From positions 1-33,098 of the forward strand of contig JAAAJB010000397.1 of assembly GCA_016098155.1 (NCBI GenBank): a DNA stretch of 33,098 nucleotides, written 5' to 3'. Under the pieces are notes generated by a model. It searched no databases. It saw nothing but the letters and a program-made list of their open reading frames with translations, and was not told the origin of the DNA. The DNA comes from Actinomortierella ambigua. Lineage: Eukaryota; Mortierellomycota; Mortierellomycetes; Mortierellales; Mortierellaceae. Shown in pieces: positions 1-10,848 of the stretch. The number at the start of each line of letters is the position of its first letter. Positions within the stretch are counted from its first letter, which is position 1. Made by a program: the position numbers and the translations under genes.

Positions 1-375
1 CATCACAACCATCATTGTCAACCCTCATCAACAACCCTCATCAACAACCCTCATCACCACCATCATCGTCGACCCTCATCAACAACCCTCATCAACAACC
101 CTCATCAACAACCCTCATCACAACCCTCATCACAACCATCATTGTCAACCCTCATCAACAACCCTCATCACAACCATCATTGTCAACCCTCATCATCGTC
201 AACTCTCATCAACAACCCTCATCACAACCATCATCCTCAACTCTCATCAACAACCCTCATCACAACCATCATCCTCAACTCTCATCAACAACCCTCATCA
301 TCAACCATCATCGTCAACCCTCATCACAACCAACATTATAACCCCATCACAACCTTCATCAAAACCTTCATCATC
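1..375. repeat. Degenerate CAT/CAA/CCT minisatellite
   Basis: The first ~375 bases are built from imperfect 12-15 base units such as CAACCCTCATCA and TCAACAACCCTCA, mixed with CAACCATCATTGT variants. The array is cut by the window edge. The + strand has almost no stop trinucleotides, so two frames stay open and spell Asn/His/Pro/Ser/Thr-rich strings. These are probably artefacts of the repeat, although a repeat-encoded protein tail entering from the left cannot be excluded. The unit is not the TTAGGG-type telomere repeat. Confidence 0.8.
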
Positions 376-1052
376 AACATCAACATGTGCACAAGCGCAA
401 CTCAGTCTTGCAACGGTGTACCAAGATAAATGAGGAGTCGAATAGAGCGATGAGGAGGCGGTCTAATTGTACACCAAGGCTGCAGATCAAGGACATGCAG
501 AAGCACTCTGGAACTTTTTTATTATACCACGAAGGACCTGGAGTCGAGATGAGCAATGCCGAGGCTATCAAGCGTCCCTTATAGGTAGCAGCGTGAGAGT
601 AAATGGGAGAATGACGCGATAAGGTAGAAAGGGGACGGGTGATATTATCACAAATACTGTCGCTTCAATATCGTTCGATACACTGCTATCCATAATAGAT
701 CATCACGGGAGGAGTTGAGGTATCGAAACGCTCCCTATGAAAACAAGAATTTAGAGAAATGAGGTTCCTGTCGGAACACCTGAAAGAGTAGGTACGACGC
801 TCCTTGCCCTGCAAAGGCACAATTATATAAATCAATAACACACAGAAAACCGTATCGATGCCATAATCTTTTTTTTCTACACTGTATGAATGCATGCATG
901 GAGATGAGGTAAACTGTGACAAAGTCATTACTTTTGCAGAAGAGCGCATTCATGATAAAGGACCGCGTCTCCAGAGCAATTGGCATATTTTAGAAAAACC
1001 AGCCTTCAGCTCAGGCAGGACACCTGTAAAAATAATCTATTATGTCTTGAGG
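376..1052. other. Intergenic region, no gene seen
   Basis: Between the tandem repeat and the F-box gene stop there are only short ORFs with unremarkable composition on either strand. I see no RNA gene and no transposon end. The right part should hold the 3' UTR of the F-box gene, which is transcribed leftwards; I found no clear AATAAA signal. Confidence 0.5.
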
Positions 1053-3005
1053 CTATTCTACCTCGAGGTCGTCGACCTCTCCCTCGAGGTGATATTGAAG
1101 GCGCGGCATACTGTTCAGGAATAGAAGAACACGATTGTGGATCTTCTTGCCTGTCATTAGGCTGGAAGTGCCATCGAGATCGACATATCGAGTCTCTTCG
1201 TTGGGCACCGTCACTTCGATGTTGCATTTCAACGTCCTCAGCGTATCGTGACATGCCCACTCCTTTAGCGGCGACGACGACGACGACGATTGTACACCAT
1301 TCTCTTGGCTACCCATACTCTCCGGCCCAGGCGTGTGATGACTTCCCTGGATCCCCTCTTGGTCAACGTCGTGCCGCAACCCCAACATCTCGCTTGCGTC
1401 AATCCTCAAAGGACGACATTCCACTTCCACGTGAGTCAAGGCTGGACATGACCGCAAAAGATTGAGAATGGTCCCGGGACCGGTAACCCTGGCATAACGG
1501 ACCCAGGACCCATCTTGGAAAAACATGATCCTGCGCCCCAGCACAACGGTCTCCAGAGTTGGTGCTGCCAGCTCTACCAAGTACTGGACCATGTTGATTG
1601 GCAGGACCACGTTCCCGTCCGCTTCAAACCGTCGGAGCCCTCCACGTTGCGGCGCGGCACCGATCGTCTTGTCGGACGGACCAGGAGCCGGAGAGAGTGC
1701 CTCCAGGAGACACCTAAAAGTCTTTGGGTGGGGAATGGCAATCTGCTCCAGCTTGAGCTCGACAACATTGGGACAGTGCGTGCGCAGTGTGTTGCGGAAC
1801 ATGGCCAAGGACACAAGCATGTGTTGTCTGTGGGTAGCAGTAGACACTTCGCCCGCCTCTGCATCATCAGCCCCTTGATCGTCTTCGTTTCCATACCCTC
1901 CCTCTTCTTCATCGTCGTCACTCACTTCAGGACTCGCCTCGAACGAGGCTGGCGAATATCCAGGAAACAGGCTCGCCTCGCGGGAGTCGGCCGCCAGCAC
2001 TAGCGTGCGGAGGTATGGACACCAGCGGGTGATTTTGAACAGGGTCAACGAGCCCTGAGGGAAACCGTTGATTCTGAGAGATCTGAGCTTGTTCCATGGC
2101 TTCCTTTCCTGAGGGATCTCCTCCGGATGGACAACAGCAGCGACCCGCTCCTGGGGCAGGGCCACCAACCCGTCTCGATACTGTCGCATCCGTTGGCGTA
2201 CGCGCTTATCGGACGGCAGTTGTTGCGGCTGCCAACGATACCATCCGTCGTGCGTCTCATCCAAATCCAAGGCCTCGAGCGATTGTCGTAGTGTTGGAGA
2301 CGTCAGCAATCGCTGGATGTCACCCTCGGCCAGTCGCCAGTCTCGAAGGGTCAGCTCTCGCAAGGCTGGCAGCTTGGTGGTCACCAAGCAGAGCAAGGTT
2401 GCAAGGATCTCCTGGGCCTCGCTCGTGTACCCGGGCGGCAATGGCAAGGGGTCATCCCCTGGATGCTGCTGTAGGAACGCATCCATGGTGGGCCGGGTCT
2501 TTCGGAACGACGGTGATACCATCTCGGCGAGAGGAAGCACCAGCTTCTCGACACCTGGATTGAGCCGGAGAATGTCGACGATCAATGGCGCGTTGTCGAT
2601 GGATATGGAGGGACACTCTAAGACGCGCAGCTGGTTCATGGTCGGGATGCTAAAGGCGCAACTCCTTGGAGGAGCCTGGACGTCTTCACTTACTTCCTCC
2701 TTGAGCTCGATGCTGCTCTTGGTGGCGGTCCCAAGGGACGCAGGTTGGACCAAGCCCCGGTGAAAAGGTCGGATGTCATCGTACAAACCACAGTGAATCT
2801 CGCGGATCCGAAAGGCATTTTTCACCAAGGCGTGTTGGGCAAAGGCCTCGTGTGTCCATTGATCGCGCTCGATAGTGTGGTAGAGGATGTCCAGCGCCAC
2901 CTCGGACCACGCCCGGCACACTGTCGCCACCTTGACGAGACTCGCATTGTCGAGACGCTGCAGAATGTCGGTCAAGATTTCCGAAATGAGGAGTGTGCGA
3001 TGCAT
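1053..3005 (-). CDS. F-box protein with leucine-rich-like body
   Basis: A single-exon 650-residue reading frame. I start it at the ATG at 3005 (MHRTLLISEILTDIL), not at the in-frame ATG 26 codons upstream. The F-box sits right at this start and the upstream extension is Phe/Ser/Pro-rich, like a translated leader. Residues ~5-45 fit an F-box: Leu-rich helix, then LVKVATVCRAWSEVALDILY with the typical V(C)xxW. The rest has irregular leucine-spaced segments (for example LPALRELTLRDW and TLRTHCPNVVELKLEQ) like degenerate LRRs, with an acidic Asp/Glu/Gly linker around residues 350-385. F-box proteins bind Skp1 in SCF ubiquitin ligases and choose substrates through the C-terminal part; the substrate here is unknown. 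Such genes are highly expanded in early-diverging fungi. Confidence 0.85.
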   Translation of the reverse strand: MHRTLLISEILTDILQRLDNASLVKVATVCRAWSEVALDILYHTIERDQWTHEAFAQHALVKNAFRIREIHCGLYDDIRPFHRGLVQPASLGTATKSSIELKEEVSEDVQAPPRSCAFSIPTMNQLRVLECPSISIDNAPLIVDILRLNPGVEKLVLPLAEMVSPSFRKTRPTMDAFLQQHPGDDPLPLPPGYTSEAQEILATLLCLVTTKLPALRELTLRDWRLAEGDIQRLLTSPTLRQSLEALDLDETHDGWYRWQPQQLPSDKRVRQRMRQYRDGLVALPQERVAAVVHPEEIPQERKPWNKLRSLRINGFPQGSLTLFKITRWCPYLRTLVLAADSREASLFPGYSPASFEASPEVSDDDEEEGGYGNEDDQGADDAEAGEVSTATHRQHMLVSLAMFRNTLRTHCPNVVELKLEQIAIPHPKTFRCLLEALSPAPGPSDKTIGAAPQRGGLRRFEADGNVVLPINMVQYLVELAAPTLETVVLGRRIMFFQDGSWVRYARVTGPGTILNLLRSCPALTHVEVECRPLRIDASEMLGLRHDVDQEGIQGSHHTPGPESMGSQENGVQSSSSSSPLKEWACHDTLRTLKCNIEVTVPNEETRYVDLDGTSSLMTGKKIHNRVLLFLNSMPRLQYHLEGEVDDLEVE

Positions 3006-3132
3006 TTGGCAATTGGAGATGAATGAATTGGATTGAATGTGGGGAAACGAGGGGAAGGAGGGGAAAAAAAGGAGAATAAGCATTCAATATCAAGAGACAT
3101 CATACCGCAGTCAATTTTCAGTTGCACGTTTT

Positions 3133-3138
3133 TTTATT
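3133..3138 (-). terminator. AATAAA polyadenylation signal of the DUF4203 gene
   Basis: On the - strand AATAAA occurs about 120 bases past the stop of the DUF4203/TMEM198-like gene, in an A-rich tract. The position is reasonable for 3'-end formation before the next gene's promoter. Confidence 0.4.
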
Positions 3139-3256
3139 GACGGAAAAATAGTATACAGGTAGATACAAAGGGGAGGGTGATAGGATGAATGCGTTTGTGT
3201 TGGGAGGGCGAGGAAAAAAAGAGCAGTTAGAAGACAGGTGTCGAGGTGCCTTCTTT

Positions 3257-4450
3257 TTAGACTTGCTGGTAGTTGGGAGGGTGGTACGCGGGGGTCTGAT
3301 TGCGGTGCGACTTGGGGATGAAGCTGCCACGGTGCTTCCAGTACTGGAAGCAGGCACCAACGACCATCATGGCCAGCGTTCCACCCAGCATTCCGTACAC
3401 CTGGGGGGTAACATGGTAATTCGTGACATCAAAGTTGCCGTCCAGGAAGGCGTTGAGGGCGTTGCCGAAGCCAGTCTTGACAAAGTTGTCCAGGCCCAGG
3501 AAGAACGAGCCCGAGCCAGCAATGGCCGTGCCAATGATGACCACATGCCTCTCGATGAAGAAGGTCAGAATAATACCGATGATGACAAAGATGGCGATAA
3601 AGGCGACGCGTGGCACAGTGTTGGTGATGACACCCGAGTCCTTCCATGAGAGAATGAAGACTGCAAGGTAGAAACCAGCCATGGCACCAATGGCAGCGAA
3701 GCCCAGACGCCAGAAGCAGAGAAAGAGGGCGCCTCCGATAATTCCGGCAGCACCAGCCGCGCCAAGGTAGATCCACTCTCTGTTATTCCACAGGTTGTCC
3801 TTCGGTTCAATGTTGGAGAGAGCGATCCATGCAAGCGTGCCTAAAGGTGGCGTTCAAATCACGTATCGAGGAACAAAGAAAGGGGATCAAGAGTTAGTGA
3901 GGGCTGTCTCAAAAAAAAAAGCTTATGGCTGAACTCACAGCCTGAGGCAAGGCTGCCCTAAAAATAACAAAGGCGATCTGGTGGTCGGTGTACAAAAAGC
4001 GGTACACAGAGCAAGACCATTAAAGGAGGAACACAACGCGAAGACGGAACAGTCCAGCGAACACAAAAAAACAAACAATGCCACATGGGGAGGGGATGGT
4101 AAGGAGAGGGGAAGGGCAGACGCGAAAAACGGGAGTGCAGTGCACACAATGAGGGGGATTGGGAGAAAGAGCGGGTCAACTGCAGGACCGAGGATGGGAG
4201 GGATGGGCAAGAGAGAGCCACTTACTCAGAACATAGAAACCAGCAAGGAAGAGTGTGATTCTGAAGAAGCGATGACCAAAGAAGGCAAAGAGGAAACCAG
4301 CAACCATGAGGACAATAGCAATAATCGAGCCCGAGATGGTAATCTTTTTATCGCCTATTGATAAATAGAAAGGAAGAGCGAAGCAGCAAAGAGTCAGAAC
4401 ACCGAAGAAGAGAGAAAGAGGGCACCCACGCATGAGTTGTTTCTGCTGTT

Positions 4451-4492
<42 letters not shown>

Positions 4493-4652
4493 GCTGTTGT
4501 CGTAGTGGTGGTGGTGGTGGTTGGTCTGGTTTGGTCTCTTCTCGCGTACCAAGTGGGATTTCTTGATTGGGCTGCTGAGCAGCTACTGTGGACATGAGGA
4601 AGAGGAGGGCGAACATGAAGAACGCCGACGTCCTTGCACGGAACGAGGTCAT
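3257..4652 (-). CDS. DUF4203/TMEM198-like multipass membrane protein
   Basis: Three exons fit: 4550-4652, 4226-4354 and 3257-3840, giving 271 residues. Donor/acceptor phases join cleanly (CTT G|GC GAT and CTG A|GC ACG). Residues ~1-25 form a signal peptide or first membrane segment (FFMFALLFLMSTVAA). Six or seven hydrophobic helices follow, including SGSIIAIVLMVAGFLFAFFG, WIYLGAAGAAGIIGGALF, GAMAGFYLAVFIL, VAFIAIFVIIGIILTFF and MLGGTLAMMVVGACF, then a polar tail HRNQTPAYHPPNYQQV. Gly-rich helices and a short FGHRFFRITLFLAGFY stretch resemble the DUF4203/TMEM198 family of fungal plasma-membrane or vacuolar proteins; the molecular role is unknown. The first exon could be read on into a Gln-rich run that ends in a stop, but splicing before it restores the conserved helix order, so the CAA repeat is placed in intron 1 (4355-4549). 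Confidence 0.8.
4452..4500. repeat. (TTG/CAA)n microsatellite in intron 1
   Basis: About 15 TTG units with one or two TGC/TGT interruptions lie inside intron 1 of the DUF4203-like gene. If not spliced they would encode a poly-Gln run ending in a stop codon at 4449-4451, which supports an intronic position. Confidence 0.85.
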
Positions 4653-5803
4653 GATGTATATATAAATGAAGGTGGGTTGTGAGGGTTTAAGAATAGGATT
4701 CTGTTGTAGATGGGAAGAAGAAAAAAGATGAATGGGAAGATGATGAAGAGAGGAGAGGGGGGAGGTTGAGGGTTTTTATGCTTCCAACAGGCAAGTAACA
4801 AAGGCTGAGGGGAAGGGTGGCGGTGAGGATGAGAGTGAGTGCATTTTGGCTCACTCAGGGACAAACACAACTTGTTTGGCTGGAACAACTTTCAACTTAG
4901 TCGCAATTTGCGCTAGTTTACTTTAATAACGTACTTAGCAGAATCGTTCAAGAGGAAGGGCCCTGAACGGGGGATCTGGTCTCCTACCCCTTCGCAGCTA
5001 TTCTTACCTGCGATGACCAAAGAGTGCCACAGCCTTAAAGATATTCAGGCTACCACTACCACTCTTTGACGCATGCTCGCCATGTTCGGGCTGTTGTTTT
5101 CCTGAGCGAAAAAAGGAGTATTGGTCAACCAAAAGGGTGTACAGTACTTCTCTCCATCTGTTGCACCCCATGAGAGGCCCTGACCATGGATCCTTCCCTC
5201 TTCCTCTCTCTCTCTCTCTTTCTCTCTCTTTCTTGGTCATGGTCAGGCAGGCTACGAGCACTTTTTCTCATACTTCCATCTCTCTTTCTTCTTCCCGCTG
5301 CTAAAAAGCAAGGTATCATTATTATTGGGTTTTCGGATCTTTTTTTGGGCACCGCCCCTCCTCCTCTTCTACATCATTTTGCTTGGCAGGCAGTGCTATT
5401 TTTGGAACGACCTTTGCCCACGATCAACTTTTTTTCTGTGTCAGCACTGTGGCGGTGTCTCCTGACCAGCACTCTCTGCACGCGTCCTCCATCCGTGCCA
5501 TTTTTTGCTTCCCCTTGACCCACATACCGCCCTCTCCCCCCCCCCCCCCCCCCTTTTTCTCCCATCCCTCCCCCTCCCCTTTCTCTCTCTAATCAACATT
5601 CCTGAGTCAATTAGCTGGACAGAAAAACAAAATCACTGGCGAAAGTAGGCAAAGTTCCTGCTATCTGCACGTTCAGAACAATGTCAAGAGGGCATAGCAG
5701 AACTTCAGCCACGGTGTACTTTTTTTTTTCACTGCAGGGACGAGAACAGCCAAGATGTACATATGACTGTTCCTTAGCGCGCATATCCGACTCTACTACA
5801 CTA
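4653..5803. other. Low-complexity intergenic spacer
   Basis: This 1.15 kb holds the 5' flank of the DUF4203-like gene and the 3' flank of Sec5. It contains a CT microsatellite (about 5197-5235) and a C-run of about 17 near 5537-5553 followed by CCCTTT tracts. No ORF has protein-like composition and no tRNA-like cloverleaf was found. Confidence 0.5.
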
Positions 5804-8800
5804 CTATTTGTTTATATGTCTTTCTTGTCCTTTCTCCCGGGACTGGTGATCCTTGAAGCACAGGTATTGCGCATGCGTATTATGTCGTTCATCATCCAGT
5901 AGCTGCTTCAGCCTTGCGACCTCGGCCTCGAGGGCACTCGTTTTGGCTTCAGTGGACTCCTCGATAGACTTGTAGATCAGCTGGAGCGTCTCGCTGCTCT
6001 GGGGCGTGTTGTATTGGCTCAACGTATGCATCATAAACTCCATGTCAAGCGTCGCCTGCATAATCCCACCGATACCAAAACGCTCTACCTCGCGGAAACA
6101 TTCCAGACAGTCCTGAAGGGTACTCGCCAAGAGTGCCGACAGAGCCCGATGCACCAGGACGGGGGCAATCTCACCAATCTGCGCGTGCGCCATCACGAGC
6201 GTCAACAGTGCCTCGTGCACAAATGCATGAACGCCGGACGAGCGAGGAATCGTCGACCAATCTATGCCGCTAAAACGAATGCCCGTCTCGATCGTCCGCT
6301 GGGTGACCACAGCCTTGCGCTTAATGTAGTCGTCAAACAGAATCGTATCCAGCTTGCTCATCACGTCATTCAACATCTGGACAAGAAAAGAAAAAAAAAG
6401 AATATAACAGAGCGAGAATTGTGGTCAGCACATATTCCAAAAATCAGAGCAGCAAGGCGTGGAAGGAAAAATGAGCCCACAATACTTACATTGCGATCGT
6501 CGTCAATGCTGATATTACAAATCTTTTCAATGTCTCCAATCAGTTTCGGAATGATGACCGATCGAAGCTCGTTCATGTTGCTGATAGTGATCAGCATGCG
6601 CGCATCCAGGTCATTGGAATCGATTCGCTTAACCTTCTTGGAGATGGGTCCACTGGTGCCGCTACCTTGCGAGGCCAACGATGCCATCGAACCCGCGCCC
6701 TCGTATGTTTTGTTGCGTTTGTCATCCTCGGTGCGCTCGCCGTCTGTGAATGCCAGGTGCACCAGGCCGTCCAAAAACATAAACATGCCGTCCAGGAAGC
6801 CCTTGCGGATCGCATCTGTATAGGTCGCCGATACCCGAGCCGACTCATTCTCTGAAGCAGTAGCCCCTGGCGAATTGGCCGTCCAAATACTCGCGAATCG
6901 GTGCGCCGAGCGCAAGCATTGTTCCTGAAAGTCAAAAAACAGGCTGATGAATTGGGTAGTCTGAGGCAGCGCAGGGTTCAACGTCCAGTCTTCATGATGG
7001 AAGAACACCTTCGCATCTAGAGGAGGGAGGAGAGAGAGGAAAAATGAGGTAGTACGTAGGGTCACCACGCAACAACCAAGAATGAAGTGTCAGACATCTT
7101 AATGTAATTGATCGATGTGCACATTGGACCCTCCTCACAAAGAGAAAACCACATACCGTAGCCCCAGTTGTTGCACATGACAGAAATAAACTTCTCGCGG
7201 ACACGCCCCATGAGCTCCGCAAGAACCAAAAAGGCGCTACTGCTGATGTTGAGGCCACTGATATCGTTGACACAGTTGCTAAATTCCGTAATGAGCTTGC
7301 CCAAAAAGTAGGATGACACAATTGAGTTGTCGAACCGCGGAGGCTCCTTTTCTTCCTCTTCCTGCTGTGACTCTTGCGACTGCTGTTGAGCGGCTTCCTT
7401 GCGCGCCTCGGGCTCCACCATATGCAACAGTAGTTGCGACATTTGGCCGGCGTACAGTTGAATAATGTCCTTGACCATGGCTGGGCACTGGTTCGCCTTT
7501 TGAGGATCTGCAGGAACGCGGCGTTGTCCTTGCTGGTTCTTCTGCAGGCGACCTTCCATAAACGACGTTGCCATCTTCCAGAAATCAGGAAGCAGGCGTA
7601 ACAGGAGCTCCGAGATAGTCTTGACACCCTTGGTAAGCATCAGCCAATACCAGACGTCAGGCTCCTTGACAAACATCGTCTCAAAGTCACTCGACTTTAC
7701 ATTGCCCAACACTTGCTTGAAGAACCCAGAGCGCGACGAAGGCGAGAGGTCGTAAGTCTGTGCCAGTGCCTCGCTCTTCCGGAGTTCTATTAGATAAAGG
7801 CGGGAACGGTGTACATATGATTAGAAGAGAGGATTCTCTTGGTAAAATACCATTCTCGTGCCACAGAATCTCCTACGTACCTTCTAGAGAGAGAATCTGC
7901 TCATCATAAGACTCGGCCATAATCTTCTTGATCCATCGGTACTGGCTGGAAAGACAGTGCCAGACAGGGTCTGTCGGGGTATCCAGATCATAAAGCAATC
8001 TATTTCAGAAGGAGGCGAACAAGATGTCGGATTGCTCAATATTCACCAGTCGCATACACATCCTCAAGCTCACCAACATTTCATGAGATGATCCTCTCCT
8101 CGTCTTACCGAATGTTGCGCTCGTGTTCTTCCATGCCACGCCAAGGTTCTTCCAACTCGGCCTCAAGAATAGCGCGCAAGCCGGCAACAATACGCTCGAC
8201 CTCAGACCAAATACGCATAAAGACCTTCTTCTTGGTCTCAAGGATTGTATTCTGAGAATTCACAGAAGCCGAGTCGCTTGTGGCCGGCGTGCTGTTCGGG
8301 ATCGCCTGAGCCAGCAGGATTTTTCCTTTGTTATAGTCGCGCGCCGCCTGCTGGTATTTCCCTTGCTGAATGCTCTCCTGCAAGGTGTTGGGTAAGTTGA
8401 AGAAGAGGCGATATGGCTCCAACAGGCCCATGGTGGATCGTAGCTTTTCCACTTTTTCACGTCGTTCAAGCAATGGATTGATGGCTTCATGGGCTTTGCC
8501 GTACGAGTCTAGGACGGCGAAGGGATGATAGTGGTGGGTATGAAAGCAGATTCAATAAAGTTAACACAAATCACTCAAGGCGGAGCACCATTGTATCTTC
8601 TTTTTTGCATCGTGATAGTAGAAGGTCTTACTCCTGAGAATGGTGTTGAGACGATGTGTACCCCAGTCCTGGGTCTCATTGAGCGTCTTGCCCTTCATGT
8701 CCTCATACACAGCTACGGATGAAAAGGATAAAGGTAAAATGATATGAGTGATCAAGGATGTATTAATCAAAACGATTTCCGCACACTCGTCTGTTGTGTA

Positions 8801-9485
8801 ACCCTTACAGTCAATGACGTTCTTGGCTTGCACAAAGCGATCAAAATTGTTCTGGACAAGCACCTTCAGTGACGACGACTGCTGATCCATTGAGTCGCGG
8901 AGGCGTTGAATACCCTGCTGCAAGTCCTCATACGATGTATCAGCATGCACGGCGTATAGGTATCGTTGTGGGCTAAAGCTCTTCAAGTTTGGCGAGATCT
9001 GGTTCACTATTCAATATTGCAAGGAAGAACCGGTTCCTCGGCAGAAAATGAGAGAGATGGACATGATAACTTCACAATCCATTGGAGTGTCAAGATCCCG
9101 CACTTACACTCGCCCTGAACGCCTTTGAGCTTGGAGATGTTGCCCTTGAGCCCAAGCATGTCCATCTGATTCACGAGACCATCCCCACCGGGCGTGGTAC
9201 GGCCTCCTCCTGCGCCCCTGGGCGACCCACCGCGTGTATCCTGCTGCTGCTGGAGGTCATCGGCGTGGACCCACGACGGTAGGTCTTCTTCGTCGATCCA
9301 GGCATCTGGCATTGTCTTGTCGAGATTGTAATACCTGAGAACTAGCTATACGAAAACGGCCGACCCTGAAGCGTGTTAGAAAGGGTACCTGAAGAATATC
9401 CGCCAATAGCAATGCATTGGATGGCAGCCACAAAAAGAACAGGATGCATACGGTCTAGCTCCCGAATGTCCCTGATGGAACCCAT
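5804..9485 (-). CDS. SEC5: Exocyst complex subunit Sec5 (EXOC2)
   Basis: Nine exons join in phase: 9452-9485, 9108-9341, 8809-9006, 8632-8712, 8109-8508, 7881-7999, 7157-7786, 6490-7016 and 5804-6376, giving 931 residues. Sec5 is a subunit of the exocyst, which tethers secretory vesicles to the plasma membrane at growth sites. Hallmarks in order: LLRYYNLDKTMPDAW near the N-terminus; the HADTSYEDLQQGI / VLVQNNFDRFVQAKNVID segment (~residues 100-150); LERREKVEKLRSTMGLLEPY and FFNLPNTLQESIQQGKY; then DPVWHCLSSQYRWIKKIM and FETMFVKEPDVWYWL. The C-terminal rod ends with a coiled coil (TSALEAEVARLKQLLDDERH). The ATG at 9312 gives a shorter 910-residue option. The ATG at 9485 is preferred because a 34-nt exon ending at a GTATGC donor yields the conserved Leu-Leu-Arg-Tyr-Tyr motif, and the intron has a CTAAC branch-like site. 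A longer first exon ending near 9385 (donor GTACCC) is an alternative. Confidence 0.9.
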
Positions 9486-9624
9486 CACGGCTAGATAAAA
9501 AGGAATGAAAGGATGAAGTCTGCGAGAATGAAAGTTGGGAGTGCAAATGGCAAAGTACAAAAGAGAGAGATGAAATGAAAAGCATCAAAAGAAGCAATCT
9601 TCCAGAAGCAAAAGAAGAATCGAA

Positions 9625-9698
9625 CGCTCCTGGGTGGGCTTGAACCACCAACCTCCTGATTAACAGTCAGACGCGCTAACCAATTGCGCCACAGAAGC
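9625..9698 (-). tRNA. trnN-GUU: tRNA-Asn(GTT)
   Basis: Read on the - strand this is a 74-nt cloverleaf. The acceptor stem GCTTCTG pairs with CAGGAGC (one G-U), and the discriminator base is G. The D arm is GCGCAATTGGTTAGCGC. The anticodon arm has loop CTGTTAA, so the anticodon is GTT. The T arm is GGTGGTTCAAGCCCACC. No intron and no encoded CCA, as in eukaryotic nuclear tRNA genes. It lies about 140 bases upstream of the Sec5 start. Confidence 0.95.
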
Positions 9699-10848
9699 TA
9701 GTTGAAAATTTTGAATTTTTGGCGTTTCTGAAACCACGCGCAGTACGCACGTAAATTACATTTTCGATGACGTTTGAGAGACGTAAATGAAGCACAAATG
9801 CCTTATTTGGAATCCGGTCCGACAACGCGCCGCGGCGGTCCACGCTGCCACAGCAGGATGCAAGCCCATAGGATGAAGATATTCCTAGACATGCTGCTGA
9901 ACCAACCCCTGATGTACGCGTGACTCCCATAAGTATACCCAGGCGGACACTGCAGAAGATACGGGAGGACGGGCAGACGCTTTGGGCACAATTTTCTATG
10001 GCATTCAAGAGCGAATGGAGGACTCGGCCCCAAACACGCCTTACGCTGGTTTGTCGCGTAATTGTAAAGCGGACAAATCCCTGCTCTTGTGGCCGCTGTA
10101 CTCCATGCCCAGGCATCTAGCTTTACGGCTGGTAGTCTGTAACTTTTAAGTGGTCATAATTGGTCACCGCTACTACTCGATGATAATGAGGGTGAGGAGA
10201 GGGTAGTCGCCAACGGATCCCGAAGAGTCGAAGCCGCCCTACATTGAGAAACGCGATGCCGACCATATCAACTTTTCATCTGCCTGTAATATTGTGTCTG
10301 GGATACCCCCTTCCCCCTTTTGGTTCTATAGCATATAATCTTTAGTCTCTATTGTTGCAACAGGCAGCCATATCTCGAAGATCACGGACGGCTGAGTGCC
10401 GAAGTATGAAACCAACTTTTTAGGTGCGTTAAAAAAAAAAAAAAAAAANNNNNNNNNNGACTGGTGGGGCGGAATCAGGATATTAAATCAATTATTTGTC
10501 TCCAGTAAAATAAAAAAAAAAAAAAAAAAAAAAAAGAATGGTTCTGTTGCAAGCGGCGCGATTGTGCCGACAACTGAATACATTATACTGGTTTAACCGA
10601 GCACTTTGGGCATCCCTGCACTCTTTTGACTTTATGTCACGCATTCAGTATTGCATATCGTGTCGAATACGCGGAAGGATGAAACCGTACCCTGTATTTC
10701 TCTAATGCACCATCTTGCAACTGATGCTGGCGAGCTATCCAGGTGCGTGCTGAGCCTCGGCATTCTTTGGTAGGCCACCATACGATTCAGTTTGGTAACC
10801 TCGATGACATTCTCCTTGACACAACAGTCATCGGTAAAACATCTTGCT
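9699..10848. other. Intergenic, gene-poor stretch with assembly gap
   Basis: I see no confident gene. Short overlapping ORFs around 9680-10120 on both strands have no recognisable motif; a 66-codon + strand ORF at 9920 is Cys/Arg-rich at its end but has no family signature. A run of 10 N at 10449-10458 follows a poly-A run, and a second A-run of about 23 lies at 10511-10533. The sequence here may be misassembled. Confidence 0.5.
10449..10458. other. Assembly gap (10 N)
   Basis: Ten undetermined bases directly follow an A homopolymer of about 18. Any ORF crossing this point, such as a 66-codon one at 10396-10596, is meaningless. Confidence 0.98.

Noticed and set aside
1..375. Telomere repeat or CRISPR array
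   Set aside because: Units are irregular and not TTAGGG-like, there are no unique spacers, and the genome is eukaryotic.
980..2763. Several + strand ORFs of 115-162 codons
   Set aside because: All are shadows of the F-box gene on the other strand.
4449..4549. Poly-Gln tail as coding sequence of the DUF4203-like protein
   Set aside because: The Gln frame stops at 4449-4451, and splicing at the GTACGC donor (4549-4548) gives an in-phase join to the conserved helices.
10396..10596. 66-codon ORF
   Set aside because: It crosses the N gap and two A homopolymers.
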